64,000 bases of DNA from an uncultured Chloroflexota bacterium (GTDB taxonomy: Bacteria; Chloroflexota; Dehalococcoidia; CAUJGQ01). The notes beneath the pieces are model-generated. The model was given only the letters and a program-made list of their open reading frames with translations. It had not been told where the DNA came from and did no database searches. The stretch spans positions 12,501 to 76,500 of the forward strand of contig CALFMN010000053.1 in NCBI GenBank assembly GCA_937879875.1, in the 5' to 3' direction. Positions 7,535 to 15,416 of this stretch are shown in pieces (the first letter of the stretch is position 1; every line of letters begins with the position of its first letter). The translations under genes and the position numbers were made by a program.

Positions 7535-9076
7535 GTGGCCGCCGAAGTCCGCATGCCGCAGCTTGGCGAGAGTGTTACCGAGGGCACCGTCGTGCGCTGG
7601 CTCAAGCAGCCGGGCGACCGGGTCGCGCTCGACGAGTCGCTGGCCGAGATTGAGACTGAGAAGGTCAACGTTGAGATCCCGTCGCCCTTTGCCGGCACGC
7701 TGGCGCAACTGCTGGTACCAGAGGGCGAGACGGTGCAGGTTGGCACGGTGCTCGCCACGATCGAGGAAGCCGGCGCGCCGGTTGCGGCCGCGACAGCGCC
7801 ATCACAAGCCGCGGCTTCCGCGCCTGCCCAGCCCGCTCCGGCTCGGGCGCAACGCCCGGCGCCAACGTCGCGGCAACCCGCGCCGGCCTTCAGCGCCACG
7901 GGACCGCTGGGCCCGGCCAGCACCGCGCATGGCATGTTCTCCACCGGGGAGAGCGCCCCGCCGAGCGACGGTCCGACGATGGCAAGACAGGCGCCGAGCG
8001 CGCCGAGTCCGGCGCCCGCCGGCGATCGCAACGGCCAGAGCGAAGATCAGAGCATGGCGGGGAGGTACTCGCCGGCCGTCCTGCGGCTGGCGCGCGAGCA
8101 CAACATCGAACTGGGCAGGCTGCAGGGCAGCGGCGCCGGCGGCCGCATCACGCGCAAGGACGTGCAAGCGTACGTGGAGGGAATGGGGAACAGGGAGCAG
8201 GAGACAGAGGCGGCAGCGCCGGGAAATCTGGGCGAAGAGCGCGCCGTGTTTGCGCCACCGCTGCTGCAGCCACTCGAGCCGCCGCGCGGTCCAGAGACGC
8301 AGGAACTGGAGCAGGCGTTCGAGCAGCCGGCCGCCTCTGCGCCGGCGCCGTCGCCCGCGGGCCAGCCGGCGCTCGGACCCGATGAGGAACTGGAGCCGCT
8401 CACGCCGACGCGCCGCGCGATCGCGGAGCACATGAGCCGCAGCGTACGCACATCGCCGCACGCCTGGATGATGGTCGAGGTCGACGTCTCGCGGCTCGTC
8501 GCTCATCGTGGCGCCGTCAAGGCGGAATTCGCCGCGCGCGAGGGCGTGGATCTGACCTACATGCCCTTCATGATCAAGGCCGCCGTCACGGCGCTGAAGC
8601 AGCATCCGCGGCTGAATTCGTCATGGTCGGACGCGGGCGTGATTCTCAAGCGGCAGATTAACATCGGCATCGCTGTGGATACACCGCAGGGGCTGTTAGT
8701 GCCCGTGATCCACGGTGCCGACAATTACAGCATCGCGGGGCTGGCGAAACGCGCGCAGGATCTTGCTGCGCGGGCCCGGGCGCGGCGGCTGCGCCTCGAA
8801 GAGGTGCAGGGCGGCACGTTCACGATCGACAACGTCGGCCCGATCGGCTCGATCCTGAGCCAGCCGATCATCAACCAGCCGCAGTGCGCGATCGTGACGA
8901 TGGAGAGCATCGTCAAACGCCCGATCGTGATCGACGACGCCATCGCCGTGCGCTCGCTGATGAACTGCTGCATCAGCTTCGACCACCGCATCGTGGACGG
9001 CGGCGACATCGGCCCGTTTATGAAGACGCTGAAGGCGACTCTCGAAGCGATGGGCTCGGAGACGCCGCTCTATTGA
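7535..9076 (+). CDS. Dihydrolipoamide acyltransferase (E2) of the 2-oxoacid dehydrogenase complex
   Basis: 513 residues. A lipoyl domain (1-80) has the lipoylation site Lys43 in EIETEKVNVEIPS. A long Ala/Pro-rich linker follows, then a peripheral subunit-binding domain (about 180-215, YSPAVLRLAREHNIELG, GSGAGGRITRKDV), a second linker, and the catalytic domain ending in CCISFDHRIVDGGDIGPF, which contains the HRxxDG active site. The GTG start at 7535 is supported by AAGGAG. The frame is open upstream to 7400, but that part translates the repeat element and is not conserved-looking. The second linker (about 8183-8210) is itself built from 7-bp-period DNA. Confidence 0.95.
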   Translation: MAAEVRMPQLGESVTEGTVVRWLKQPGDRVALDESLAEIETEKVNVEIPSPFAGTLAQLLVPEGETVQVGTVLATIEEAGAPVAAATAPSQAAASAPAQPAPARAQRPAPTSRQPAPAFSATGPLGPASTAHGMFSTGESAPPSDGPTMARQAPSAPSPAPAGDRNGQSEDQSMAGRYSPAVLRLAREHNIELGRLQGSGAGGRITRKDVQAYVEGMGNREQETEAAAPGNLGEERAVFAPPLLQPLEPPRGPETQELEQAFEQPAASAPAPSPAGQPALGPDEELEPLTPTRRAIAEHMSRSVRTSPHAWMMVEVDVSRLVAHRGAVKAEFAAREGVDLTYMPFMIKAAVTALKQHPRLNSSWSDAGVILKRQINIGIAVDTPQGLLVPVIHGADNYSIAGLAKRAQDLAARARARRLRLEEVQGGTFTIDNVGPIGSILSQPIINQPQCAIVTMESIVKRPIVIDDAIAVRSLMNCCISFDHRIVDGGDIGPFMKTLKATLEAMGSETPLY

Positions 9077-9123
9077 AGCAGATCGCCTACCCCTGCCTCG
9101 CCTGAAGGCTCGGCTGTGCTTGC

Positions 9124-9300
9124 ACAGTCTCCGACGGTTGCGCTGCGGTCATCTGAAGTCTCCGACGGTTGCGCTGCGCTCTGGCCCACGGGGGAGGGGT
9201 TCTCTGAGGACAACCGATAGCCCTCAGACCAACCCTTCCCCCGTGGGGAAGGGAGATTTGGCGTCAGCCAAAGCGGGGTTAGGCGCGGCGCTGCTACACT
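9124..9300. repeat. Dispersed intergenic repeat, copy A
   Basis: Two direct units of GTCTCCGACGGTTGCGCTGC occur at 9127 and 9158, followed by an imperfect hairpin (CCCACGGGGGAGGGG at 9185-9199 against CCCTTCCCCCGTGGGG near 9233-9248). The same paired units recur at 61531 and 61561, so this is an interspersed family. It lies between E2 and the PH-like protein. Short open frames across it are not protein-like. Confidence 0.75.
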
Positions 9301-9327
9301 GAGAGCAGCATTCCCGCGGGAGTGTGC

Positions 9328-9831
9328 ATGGGATCCGAGAAGGGTTATCGCGAACGCGTCGGCATGCCGCGCTGGGCGCGGCCGGCGCTTGGCGCAGTCG
9401 GCGCCCTCTGGGTGTTGCGCCGCACACGCAAGCAGGCGCGCGAACGCTCAGCCTGGCGGGCCGCCTTCACACTGGTCAGCAGCACGATGACGGTCTTCAC
9501 CGTCTTTCGCTTCCTGCGCGGCTTCGGCAAGGTCGCGGTCGAAGTGCGGGGCCCGGACATCCGCGTCGGCCTCGGCCCGTTTGAGCAACGCATTCCGGCC
9601 GGGACGGTATGCGATGTGCGCGTGGTCAGCTACAACCCGCTGCGGTATCTGGGCTGGGGCTATCGTGTCGTGCCGGGCGGTCGCCGGGCCTTCAGCCAGA
9701 TCGGTGTGCGCCGCGGCGTCGAGGTTACGAGCGTCGAAGCTGGCAAGCAGCGGCGCACGTTTATCTCCTCGAACGACCCTGAGACGCTGGCGGGCGCGAT
9801 CAGCGCCGCAGCCGGCGTGGAAAGCCTCTGA
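9328..9831 (+). CDS. Small membrane-associated protein resembling bacterial PH-like proteins
   Basis: 167 residues from ATG 9328, chosen over GTG 9322 because GGGAG lies 5 nt before it. The N-terminal third (residues about 15-65) has two weakly hydrophobic stretches separated by an Arg-rich segment. The C-terminal part, with YNPLRYLGWGYRVVPGGRRA and an RGVEVTSVEAGKQRRTFISS strand pattern ending in NDPETLAGAI, resembles PH-like proteins of uncharacterised function. It overlaps the acyl-CoA dehydrogenase by one base, so the two are probably cotranscribed. No catalytic motif is visible. Confidence 0.65.
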   Translation: MGSEKGYRERVGMPRWARPALGAVGALWVLRRTRKQARERSAWRAAFTLVSSTMTVFTVFRFLRGFGKVAVEVRGPDIRVGLGPFEQRIPAGTVCDVRVVSYNPLRYLGWGYRVVPGGRRAFSQIGVRRGVEVTSVEAGKQRRTFISSNDPETLAGAISAAAGVESL

Positions 9832-10982
9832 TGGAGCTGGGCTTCAGCGCCGAACAGGAGCAACTGCGCCGCACCGTGCGCGACTTTGCCCAGCACGAAC
9901 TGTTGCCGCGCTACGCCAGTTGGGATCGCAACGGCGCCTTCCCGCTCGACCTCTGGCGGCGCATGGGCGAGCTTGGCCTCACGGGTACGCGCGTACCCGC
10001 CGCATACGACGGCCAGGAGATGGCCGCAGTCAGCACGGGCATCGTCGCCGAAGAGGTCGCGCGCGGCGATTTCAACCTCTCCTACGGTGTGCTGATGCCC
10101 GCGCTCTGCGGCGAGGTGCTGCGCGAGCACGCGAATGAGCGCGTCAAGCGCGAGTGGCTGGCGCCGATGGCCCGCGGCGAGGCGGTCGTCGGCCTGGCGC
10201 TCACCGAGCCGGGCTCCGGTTCAGACGCAAAGGCGATGCGCGCGACCGCGCGGCGTGACGGCGATGAGTGGGTGCTGAGCGGCGAGAAGACCGGTGTCTC
10301 GCTGATGATGGCGGCAGATGCGCTCGTGCTCTTCGCCAAAACGGACGCGGCAGCCGGCGCTCGTGGCGTCTCGGCCTTTCTCGTGCCGACCGCGCTGCCA
10401 GGTGTCTCGCGCACGCCGCTGGTCGACATGGGCAGCCGCGGCATTCAGCGCGGCAGCATCTTCATGGACGAGGTGCGTCTGCCTGCCGATTACTTGCTGG
10501 GCGAGCAGGACAAGGGCTTCTATCAGGTGATGCAGGGCTTCGACTTCAGCCGCAGCATCATCGGCCTGATGTGCCTCGGCGCCGCCGAGGTCACGCTCGA
10601 CGAGACGATGGCTTATGTGAAGGACCGCCAGGCGTTCGGCCGGCCGCTGGCGCAGTTCGAGGGCGTCTCCTTCCCGATCGCCGAGCACGCGACGCTGATC
10701 GAAGCGGCAAAGTGGCTCTGCTACCGCGGTCTCTGGCTCAAAGACGCCGGCCAGCCGCACACCAAAGAGGCGGCGATGGCGAAATATCTTGCACCGAAGG
10801 CCGCGGTGGACGCGATCCACGAGTGCCTGCTGCTGCACGGTCACTACGGCTACACACAGGAGCTGCCGATCGAGCAGCGCCTGCGCGACGTGATCGGCCT
10901 TGAGATCGGCGACGGCACCGCGCAGGTCTCGAAGATTATCATCGCCCGCGAACTGATGGGCCGCGAGTCGCTGCCATACTGA
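9831..10982 (+). CDS. Acyl-CoA dehydrogenase with Asp at the usual catalytic Glu position
   Basis: 383 residues with the full three-domain fold. GLALTEPGSGSDAKAMRATA marks the FAD/substrate region, DRQAFGRPLAQFEGV the middle, and YGYTQELPIEQRLRDV the C-terminal helix. In medium-chain relatives the base is the Glu of 'YEGT'. Here the segment reads LEIGDGTAQVSK, so an Asp occupies that place. This substitution is known in some alicyclic acyl-CoA dehydrogenases, suggesting a cyclic or branched substrate, but the identity is inference. Oxidation would pass electrons to ETF. The start overlaps the preceding stop (TGATG). Confidence 0.9.
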   Translation: MELGFSAEQEQLRRTVRDFAQHELLPRYASWDRNGAFPLDLWRRMGELGLTGTRVPAAYDGQEMAAVSTGIVAEEVARGDFNLSYGVLMPALCGEVLREHANERVKREWLAPMARGEAVVGLALTEPGSGSDAKAMRATARRDGDEWVLSGEKTGVSLMMAADALVLFAKTDAAAGARGVSAFLVPTALPGVSRTPLVDMGSRGIQRGSIFMDEVRLPADYLLGEQDKGFYQVMQGFDFSRSIIGLMCLGAAEVTLDETMAYVKDRQAFGRPLAQFEGVSFPIAEHATLIEAAKWLCYRGLWLKDAGQPHTKEAAMAKYLAPKAAVDAIHECLLLHGHYGYTQELPIEQRLRDVIGLEIGDGTAQVSKIIIARELMGRESLPY

Positions 10983-10998
10983 CCACTCCATATCCACG

Positions 10999-11454
10999 CT
11001 ATGGCAGCAATACCAGAATGTCTGACTTCTCCTGAGCCAACGCCGCGCTCTTTGCCCACGCGGCTTCGAGCACCTTCATCACGATGGCCCCGGTCGATCG
11101 CTCCTGATGCCCATTCAAAAGCAAGCCTCGCATCAGACCGAAGATCGACAGCTTCATCACGGCCTGACGGCGCACCTCCGATGGGAGCAGGTAGCGTCCC
11201 TCGGGCTTCTCAGCTACGACATCCGGAGTAAAGAGCAGATCGTCAGGGTGGTCTGAATAGGCCGCAACCGTCACACGGCGCAGCAGCACCGTTTCGGCGA
11301 TCGGCGCGTAAATCATCCACAGGTCGGCGCCGTGCCAGCGTAGATAGCCCTGCATTCGTTCCTTCTCATGATCGGCCATGAACACACGGATGGTCGAATC
11401 CACGAGTTCCGAAACCGGCGACTGAATACGGAGCAAGGATGCTTCTGTATCCAT
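10999..11454 (-). CDS. Unknown protein, partner of the HYD1-like ADP-ribosyltransferase
   Basis: 151 residues from ATG 11452-11454. The frame is open further upstream, but that stretch lies inside the neighbouring gene. It is a mixed alpha/beta soluble protein with no membrane segment or signal peptide and no motif I recognise; SEVRRQAVMKLSIFGLMRGLL is a likely amphipathic helix. It starts in a TGATG overlap with the end of the HYD1-like gene, the arrangement expected for a toxin followed by its immunity or antitoxin protein. That role is inferred only from gene order. It is convergent with the acyl-CoA dehydrogenase. Confidence 0.6.
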   Translation of the reverse strand: MDTEASLLRIQSPVSELVDSTIRVFMADHEKERMQGYLRWHGADLWMIYAPIAETVLLRRVTVAAYSDHPDDLLFTPDVVAEKPEGRYLLPSEVRRQAVMKLSIFGLMRGLLLNGHQERSTGAIVMKVLEAAWAKSAALAQEKSDILVLLP

Positions 11455-11834
11455 CAAGGCACCTCGAGAGGAATCCACGACCACGGGTACACCTGCAAGA
11501 GAATGGCATGGCGTACGACCCATTGGTGCCCGCCGCCACGCCTTCGCGTGCGGCCATCGCTGGCTACCCATTCCGGTACTATTCCAAGGTACAGCACACC
11601 CTCAAGCCCGGAAAGCGGCACCGGAATCGTGACCTCAGCATTCTTCTCGGGCAGTGCGAGACGATCAGTGGCCTGCCAGCCAATTCGATAGAGCACGTCA
11701 GTCAAATAGACCAGCCCATCCCGCCCAGGCAGGATTCGTCCAGATATGGAGATCTCCTGGGAGGTCGCGCGGCTGGTGTAGTGGTAGAAAATGCCGCCCG
11801 CCGGCGGAGGAAAGACGGGCTGAGCTTGCACCAT
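11454..11834 (-). CDS. ADP-ribosyltransferase-like protein of the HYD1 type
   Basis: 126 residues. FYHYTSRATSQEISISGRI followed by ILPGRDGLVYLTDVLYRIG matches the pattern of the Tox-ART-HYD1 family (H-Y-T-S, then S-G-x-I-x-P, then V-Y-L-T-D), an ADP-ribosyltransferase fold common in polymorphic toxins and toxin-antitoxin pairs. The candidate catalytic His and Tyr lie in these two segments. There is no signal peptide or delivery domain, so it would act inside the producing cell or be a stand-alone module. The start at 11834 has only a weak ribosome site. The assignment rests on pattern recognition, not on a search. Confidence 0.6.
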   Translation of the reverse strand: MVQAQPVFPPPAGGIFYHYTSRATSQEISISGRILPGRDGLVYLTDVLYRIGWQATDRLALPEKNAEVTIPVPLSGLEGVLYLGIVPEWVASDGRTRRRGGGHQWVVRHAILLQVYPWSWIPLEVP

Positions 11835-11959
11835 GCTTTGTCCCGGTGAATCCTACTGCGGACGTGACACCACTCGGCCGCCAACGACATTGCGCTCGTC
11901 ACGCAGCACGTCGGCGCGATTGGCAGAGCCCGCCGCGGTTGCCCTCGTGTTCGGCACGT

Positions 11960-12352
11960 TTAGGCGCCGAGCAGCTCGACGGTGTTGCCGTCCGGGTCTT
12001 GCAGCATCGCGATCCAGACGCCGGGCCGCGCCTCCCGCAGCGGAATCGTGAAGGTGTGGCCTTTCGCCTCCAGCTCCTTCACCACGCCCGGCAAGTCCTT
12101 CACGCTGATTGTGAAGTAACGGATGCCAGCCTGCGCCTCGCGCTCGCGCGGACCCGCGGGCGGGGCGCCGTCGTGGTACTGCATCAGCTTGAGCACGGTG
12201 TCGCCGATCTGGATACGGTGCATCGTGCGGTTGCCGGGAAAGGGAACCTCGCCGACTTTCGGCAGGCCCAGGTCGTCGCAGTAGAAGCGGACACAGGCCT
12301 CGACATTCTGTACCAGCACGCCGAGATCGATGCCGGGTTTCGCGATCTCCAT
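11960..12352 (-). CDS. VOC (glyoxalase/bleomycin-resistance) family protein
   Basis: 130 residues with two beta-alpha-beta-beta-beta modules. DLGVLVQNVEACVRFYCDDLGL opens the first, and the last strand is VWIAMLQDPDGNTVELL, containing the metal-ligand Glu of the family. The middle IRYFTISVKDLPGVVKELE begins the second module. VOC proteins bind a divalent metal and act as isomerases, dioxygenases or lyases. Substrate cannot be told, though methylmalonyl-CoA epimerase and glyoxalase I are both in this fold. The start is ATG 12350-12352. It lies 79 nt downstream of the SDR gene on the same strand. Confidence 0.85.
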   Translation of the reverse strand: MEIAKPGIDLGVLVQNVEACVRFYCDDLGLPKVGEVPFPGNRTMHRIQIGDTVLKLMQYHDGAPPAGPREREAQAGIRYFTISVKDLPGVVKELEAKGHTFTIPLREARPGVWIAMLQDPDGNTVELLGA

Positions 12353-12431
12353 CTCGTCCCTCCAAGCTTTGCGCTGCATCGTGCGCCGTGGCGCCGCCAC
12401 GGCAGCGCTTCGCCCCGGATCAGGCCGGGCT

Positions 12432-13256
12432 TCATGCCTGCCGCAGGGTGATGCCGCCGTCAACGGCGATCCACTGGCCGGTAATATTGCGGGCGGCCTC
12501 GCTCGCCAGGAACGCGGCCAGCCCGCCGATGTCTGCCGGCGTCTGCTCGCGCCCGAGCGGCACGCCGCGCTTCACAACCTCCAAAAAGATCTGCCGCGGC
12601 TCCAACTCGGCAAACTGCGGCGCGCTCTGCTTCATGCCGGTGGCGAGGCCCTCCCAGGCGCGGGTCCAGAGAAAGCCGGGGCAGATCGCGTTGACGCGGA
12701 TGTTTTGCGGCGCGTAGTCGAGCGCCATGCTCTTGGTGAGCGAGATCACGCCCGCCTTCGCCGCGGCGTACGCCGGCAGCGTGGGCGAGGCGACCAGCCC
12801 CGCGATCGAGGCGATGTTGACGATCGCGCCGCCGCCGCGCGTCTTGATCTGCGAAGCCACGGCTTTACTCATCACGAACGTCGTGCGCAGGTTCTGCGCC
12901 AACTGTTCGTCCCAGGCGTCGGCCGGCAGATCATCCACCCGGCCGCCTCCGCCGGTCGGCCGGGTGGTCGTCGGGTCGAGCGGGCCGCGGCCGGCGCCGG
13001 CGTTGTTGACAAGGATATCGATGCCGCTGAACTGCGCCACGATCTGCTGCACGGCCCGCGCGACTTCCGCCTCCTGCGCCACGTCGCAGGCCAGTCCAAG
13101 TGACGGTGTCGGCAGAGCGGCCGCGGTTTTTTCGGCCTGTGCGCCATCGAGGTCGAGCACCGCGAGGCAGGCGCCCTGCCCGGCCATGACCTGGGCGATG
13201 CCCGCGCCGATCCCGCGGGCGCCGCCGGTAACTACCGCGATCTTGTCAGTCAGCAC
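12432..13256 (-). CDS. Short-chain dehydrogenase/reductase (SDR)
   Basis: 274 residues. The cofactor motif VVTGGARGIGAGIAQVM, the NNAG motif (DILVNNAGAGRG) and the catalytic YAAAK (PAYAAAKAGVISLTKSMAL) are all intact. An acidic residue in LAVLDLDGA after strand 2 favours NAD(H). A Gly-rich insertion of about 20 residues follows NNAG. GTG 13254-13256 with GGAGG 8 nt upstream is the likely start; the frame is open further upstream but unconvincing. It probably oxidises a hydroxyacyl-CoA or alcohol and may be cotranscribed with the VOC gene. Confidence 0.9.
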   Translation of the reverse strand: MLTDKIAVVTGGARGIGAGIAQVMAGQGACLAVLDLDGAQAEKTAAALPTPSLGLACDVAQEAEVARAVQQIVAQFSGIDILVNNAGAGRGPLDPTTTRPTGGGGRVDDLPADAWDEQLAQNLRTTFVMSKAVASQIKTRGGGAIVNIASIAGLVASPTLPAYAAAKAGVISLTKSMALDYAPQNIRVNAICPGFLWTRAWEGLATGMKQSAPQFAELEPRQIFLEVVKRGVPLGREQTPADIGGLAAFLASEAARNITGQWIAVDGGITLRQA

Positions 13257-13481
13257 GCCTTCGCCTCCATCTGCCGCGTAGTGTAGACGCACGCGTGCGG
13301 TGCAACACAAGTCGTGCACCGATGCGGGGCGTTTCGCGCAGGTCGGACGGCGTTGACCCTCCACAGGCAAAGCTCTAGCATCATCCACGCCGCCAATTGT
13401 GAGCGAGCGCACAGAATGGCGCAGCGGTTTCCGCCGGCGGGACCGACCGCGCCGCCACACCGTGCCAACGGAGATGGATGA

Positions 13482-13892
13482 ATGCCCTACGACAAGCCGA
13501 TTCCCGACCCCAGCCCGCACACGCGGCCGTTTTGGGACGGCGCCAGGGCGGGCAAGCTGATGCTGCCGCGCTGCACCAACTGCAATCGCGTGCACTGGTA
13601 TCCGCGGCTGATCTGTCCCTACTGCCACGCGCGCGAGATCGAGTGGATCGAAGGCAGCGGTGGGGGCCGCATTCACACCTTCGCCGTGCAGCATCGCGCC
13701 TTCGGCGGCTGGGCGACGGAGACGCCGTTCGTCACCGCCTACATCGACCTGAACGAAGGCGATCGCATGCTCACGGTGCTGCGCGGCGTCGATCCGACCA
13801 AGCCGGAGACCATCCAGATCGGCGCGAAGGTACGGGTGGAGTTCGAGCCGGCCAGCGAGGATGTGCATATCCCGTTCTGGCGGCTGGCATAG
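13482..13892 (+). CDS. Zn-ribbon OB-fold protein (DUF35 family)
   Basis: 136 residues. The N-terminal rubredoxin-like zinc ribbon has CTNCNRVHWYPRLICPYCH (two CxxC pairs), preceded by the PFWDGARAGKLMLPRC segment typical of DUF35. The rest is an OB fold (IHTFAVQHRAF, TAYIDLNEG, VRVEFEP). DUF35 proteins form complexes with thiolase-like partners, either acetyl-CoA acyltransferases or side-chain aldolases of the Ltp2/ChsH2 kind. The partner here is the thiolase-like gene 95 nt downstream. The ribosome site is GGAG about 7 nt before the ATG. Confidence 0.9.
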   Translation: MPYDKPIPDPSPHTRPFWDGARAGKLMLPRCTNCNRVHWYPRLICPYCHAREIEWIEGSGGGRIHTFAVQHRAFGGWATETPFVTAYIDLNEGDRMLTVLRGVDPTKPETIQIGAKVRVEFEPASEDVHIPFWRLA

Positions 13893-13987
13893 CGTCCCGC
13901 GGCGAGCTGCCCCAACGAATCTGAGCGCCGGCGCGGCATGCCCGCGTGGTACGAGTCATTCAGCCCGTTATTAGAAGAGGACACGTC

Positions 13988-15196
13988 ATGCCAGGAGAGC
14001 TTTCACGCGCCGCGGCGATCGTCGGCGCAACCGAGGCGAACGAGATCGGCTATCCGGAGACGCCGAAGACCTCGCTGCAACTGCACATCGAGGCGATCAA
14101 GAACGTCAGCGACCAGACCGGCATTCCCATTTCGCGCATCGACGGCATCTTCTCCGCCGGCTGGTCTTCCGAGCTGGCCGAGCACCTGGGTCTGCACCCG
14201 CGCTACATCGACACGACGGCCGTGGGCGGCTGCTCGTTCGAGATGCACGTCCATCACGCGCTGGCGGCGATTCACGCTGGCATCATTGACGTGGCGCTGA
14301 TCAGCCACGGCGAGGCCGGTTGGTCGGCCCGCGCCAACAAGGGTCGCGGCACCGGCGGCTTCCGCGGCTCGGGCGATCCCTGGTCGCCGGGGGCGCAATT
14401 CTCATCGGCGTACGGTCTGTCGGGCGCACCGTCGAACTATGCGCACGCGATGACGCGCCACAACTACCGCTACGGCACGACACCGACGGACTTCGCTCAC
14501 ATCGCCGTGGTAACGCGGCAATGGGCGATGCTGAACCCGCGCGCGATCATGTTCTCGCCCGAGAGCAATCCGGGCGGCGGGCCGATCTCGGTGGAAGACG
14601 TGCAGAAGGCACGTCTGATCGCCTGGCCGCTGACGCTGCTGCACTGCTGCCTGGTGACGGACTACGGCGGCGCCGTGCTGGTCGCGAACCCGGAGATCGC
14701 CCGCAGTGTCAGGACGAAGCCGGTCTGGATCGCCGGCGCGGGCGAGAGCATGAGCCACTCCAACATGCTGGAGATGGAGGATTTCACCGCGACTTCGGCG
14801 GCCGCTTCTTCCGCCACGGCCTACAAGATGGCCGGCATGGGGCCGGAAGAGATGGAAATGGCGATGATCTACGACTCGTTTACGGTCACGGCCGGGATCA
14901 CCGCCGAAATGCTCGGCCTGGCGCCGCGCGGCGAGGGCTTCCGCCTCTGGCAGAACGGCGATGCCGCGCCCGGCGGCCGGCTGCCGATCAACACCAACGG
15001 CGGCGGCCTCTCCTTCAACCACTCCGGCATGTACGGCATGCAACTGCTGGTCGAGGCGTATCGCCAGCTTACCGGCACTGCTGAAGACGGCGTGAACGGC
15101 CTGACCGGCAAGCAGACCAGCGCCCGCTCCTGCGTGGTCAACGGCACCGGCGGCAGCCTTTCGACCACCGGCACGCTGGTATTGGTCGCGGATTAG
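13988..15196 (+). CDS. Thiolase-like protein (SCP2/Ltp2-type), partner of DUF35
   Basis: 402 residues from ATG 13988 with AGAGGA upstream. It has a thiolase fold: VGGCSFEMHVHHALAAIHAG carries a Cys at the usual nucleophile position, NTNGGGLSFNHSGMYGM resembles the NxxGGxxxxGHPxG region with its catalytic His, and the end reads VVNGTGGSLSTTGTLVL, where a second Cys of true thiolases is missing. This is typical of non-decarboxylating SCP-X-like thiolases and of Ltp2-like aldolases that work with a DUF35 subunit. The reaction is therefore either thiolysis or retro-aldol cleavage of an acyl-CoA; I cannot decide. Confidence 0.88.
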   Translation: MPGELSRAAAIVGATEANEIGYPETPKTSLQLHIEAIKNVSDQTGIPISRIDGIFSAGWSSELAEHLGLHPRYIDTTAVGGCSFEMHVHHALAAIHAGIIDVALISHGEAGWSARANKGRGTGGFRGSGDPWSPGAQFSSAYGLSGAPSNYAHAMTRHNYRYGTTPTDFAHIAVVTRQWAMLNPRAIMFSPESNPGGGPISVEDVQKARLIAWPLTLLHCCLVTDYGGAVLVANPEIARSVRTKPVWIAGAGESMSHSNMLEMEDFTATSAAASSATAYKMAGMGPEEMEMAMIYDSFTVTAGITAEMLGLAPRGEGFRLWQNGDAAPGGRLPINTNGGGLSFNHSGMYGMQLLVEAYRQLTGTAEDGVNGLTGKQTSARSCVVNGTGGSLSTTGTLVLVAD

Positions 15197-15237
15197 CGCG
15201 TCGCACCCACGGGCCATCGCCGGATGGCGGCGGGGTT

Positions 15238-15262
15238 GGGAGTCGTCGGACTCTCGACTCCC
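15238..15262 (+). terminator. Hairpin after the DUF35/thiolase pair
   Basis: Perfect 8-bp arms GGGAGTCG and CGACTCCC with a 9-nt loop, 42 nt after the thiolase stop. The downstream tract is GCCGCTTCGTCTTG, so U-richness is weak. It is a plausible terminator or processing hairpin. Confidence 0.45.
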
Positions 15263-15416
15263 GCCGCTTCGTCTTGACCCCGGCGCGGCCGTCCGCCCTC
15301 CGCCGTTTGCAATCGTTACGGCAGCGGCTAGAGTGGAGAACGGCTGTTGCGCGGCGACCGGGACCGATCCGGCAGCATGGCGCCGACGCGGCGATGCGGC
15401 CACAAGGACAGGAGCG

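Noticed and set aside
9120..9302. Open frame of about 60 codons across the intergenic repeat
   Set aside because: It is a translation of the dispersed repeat; the same DNA recurs after smc in a different context and the peptide has no domain character.
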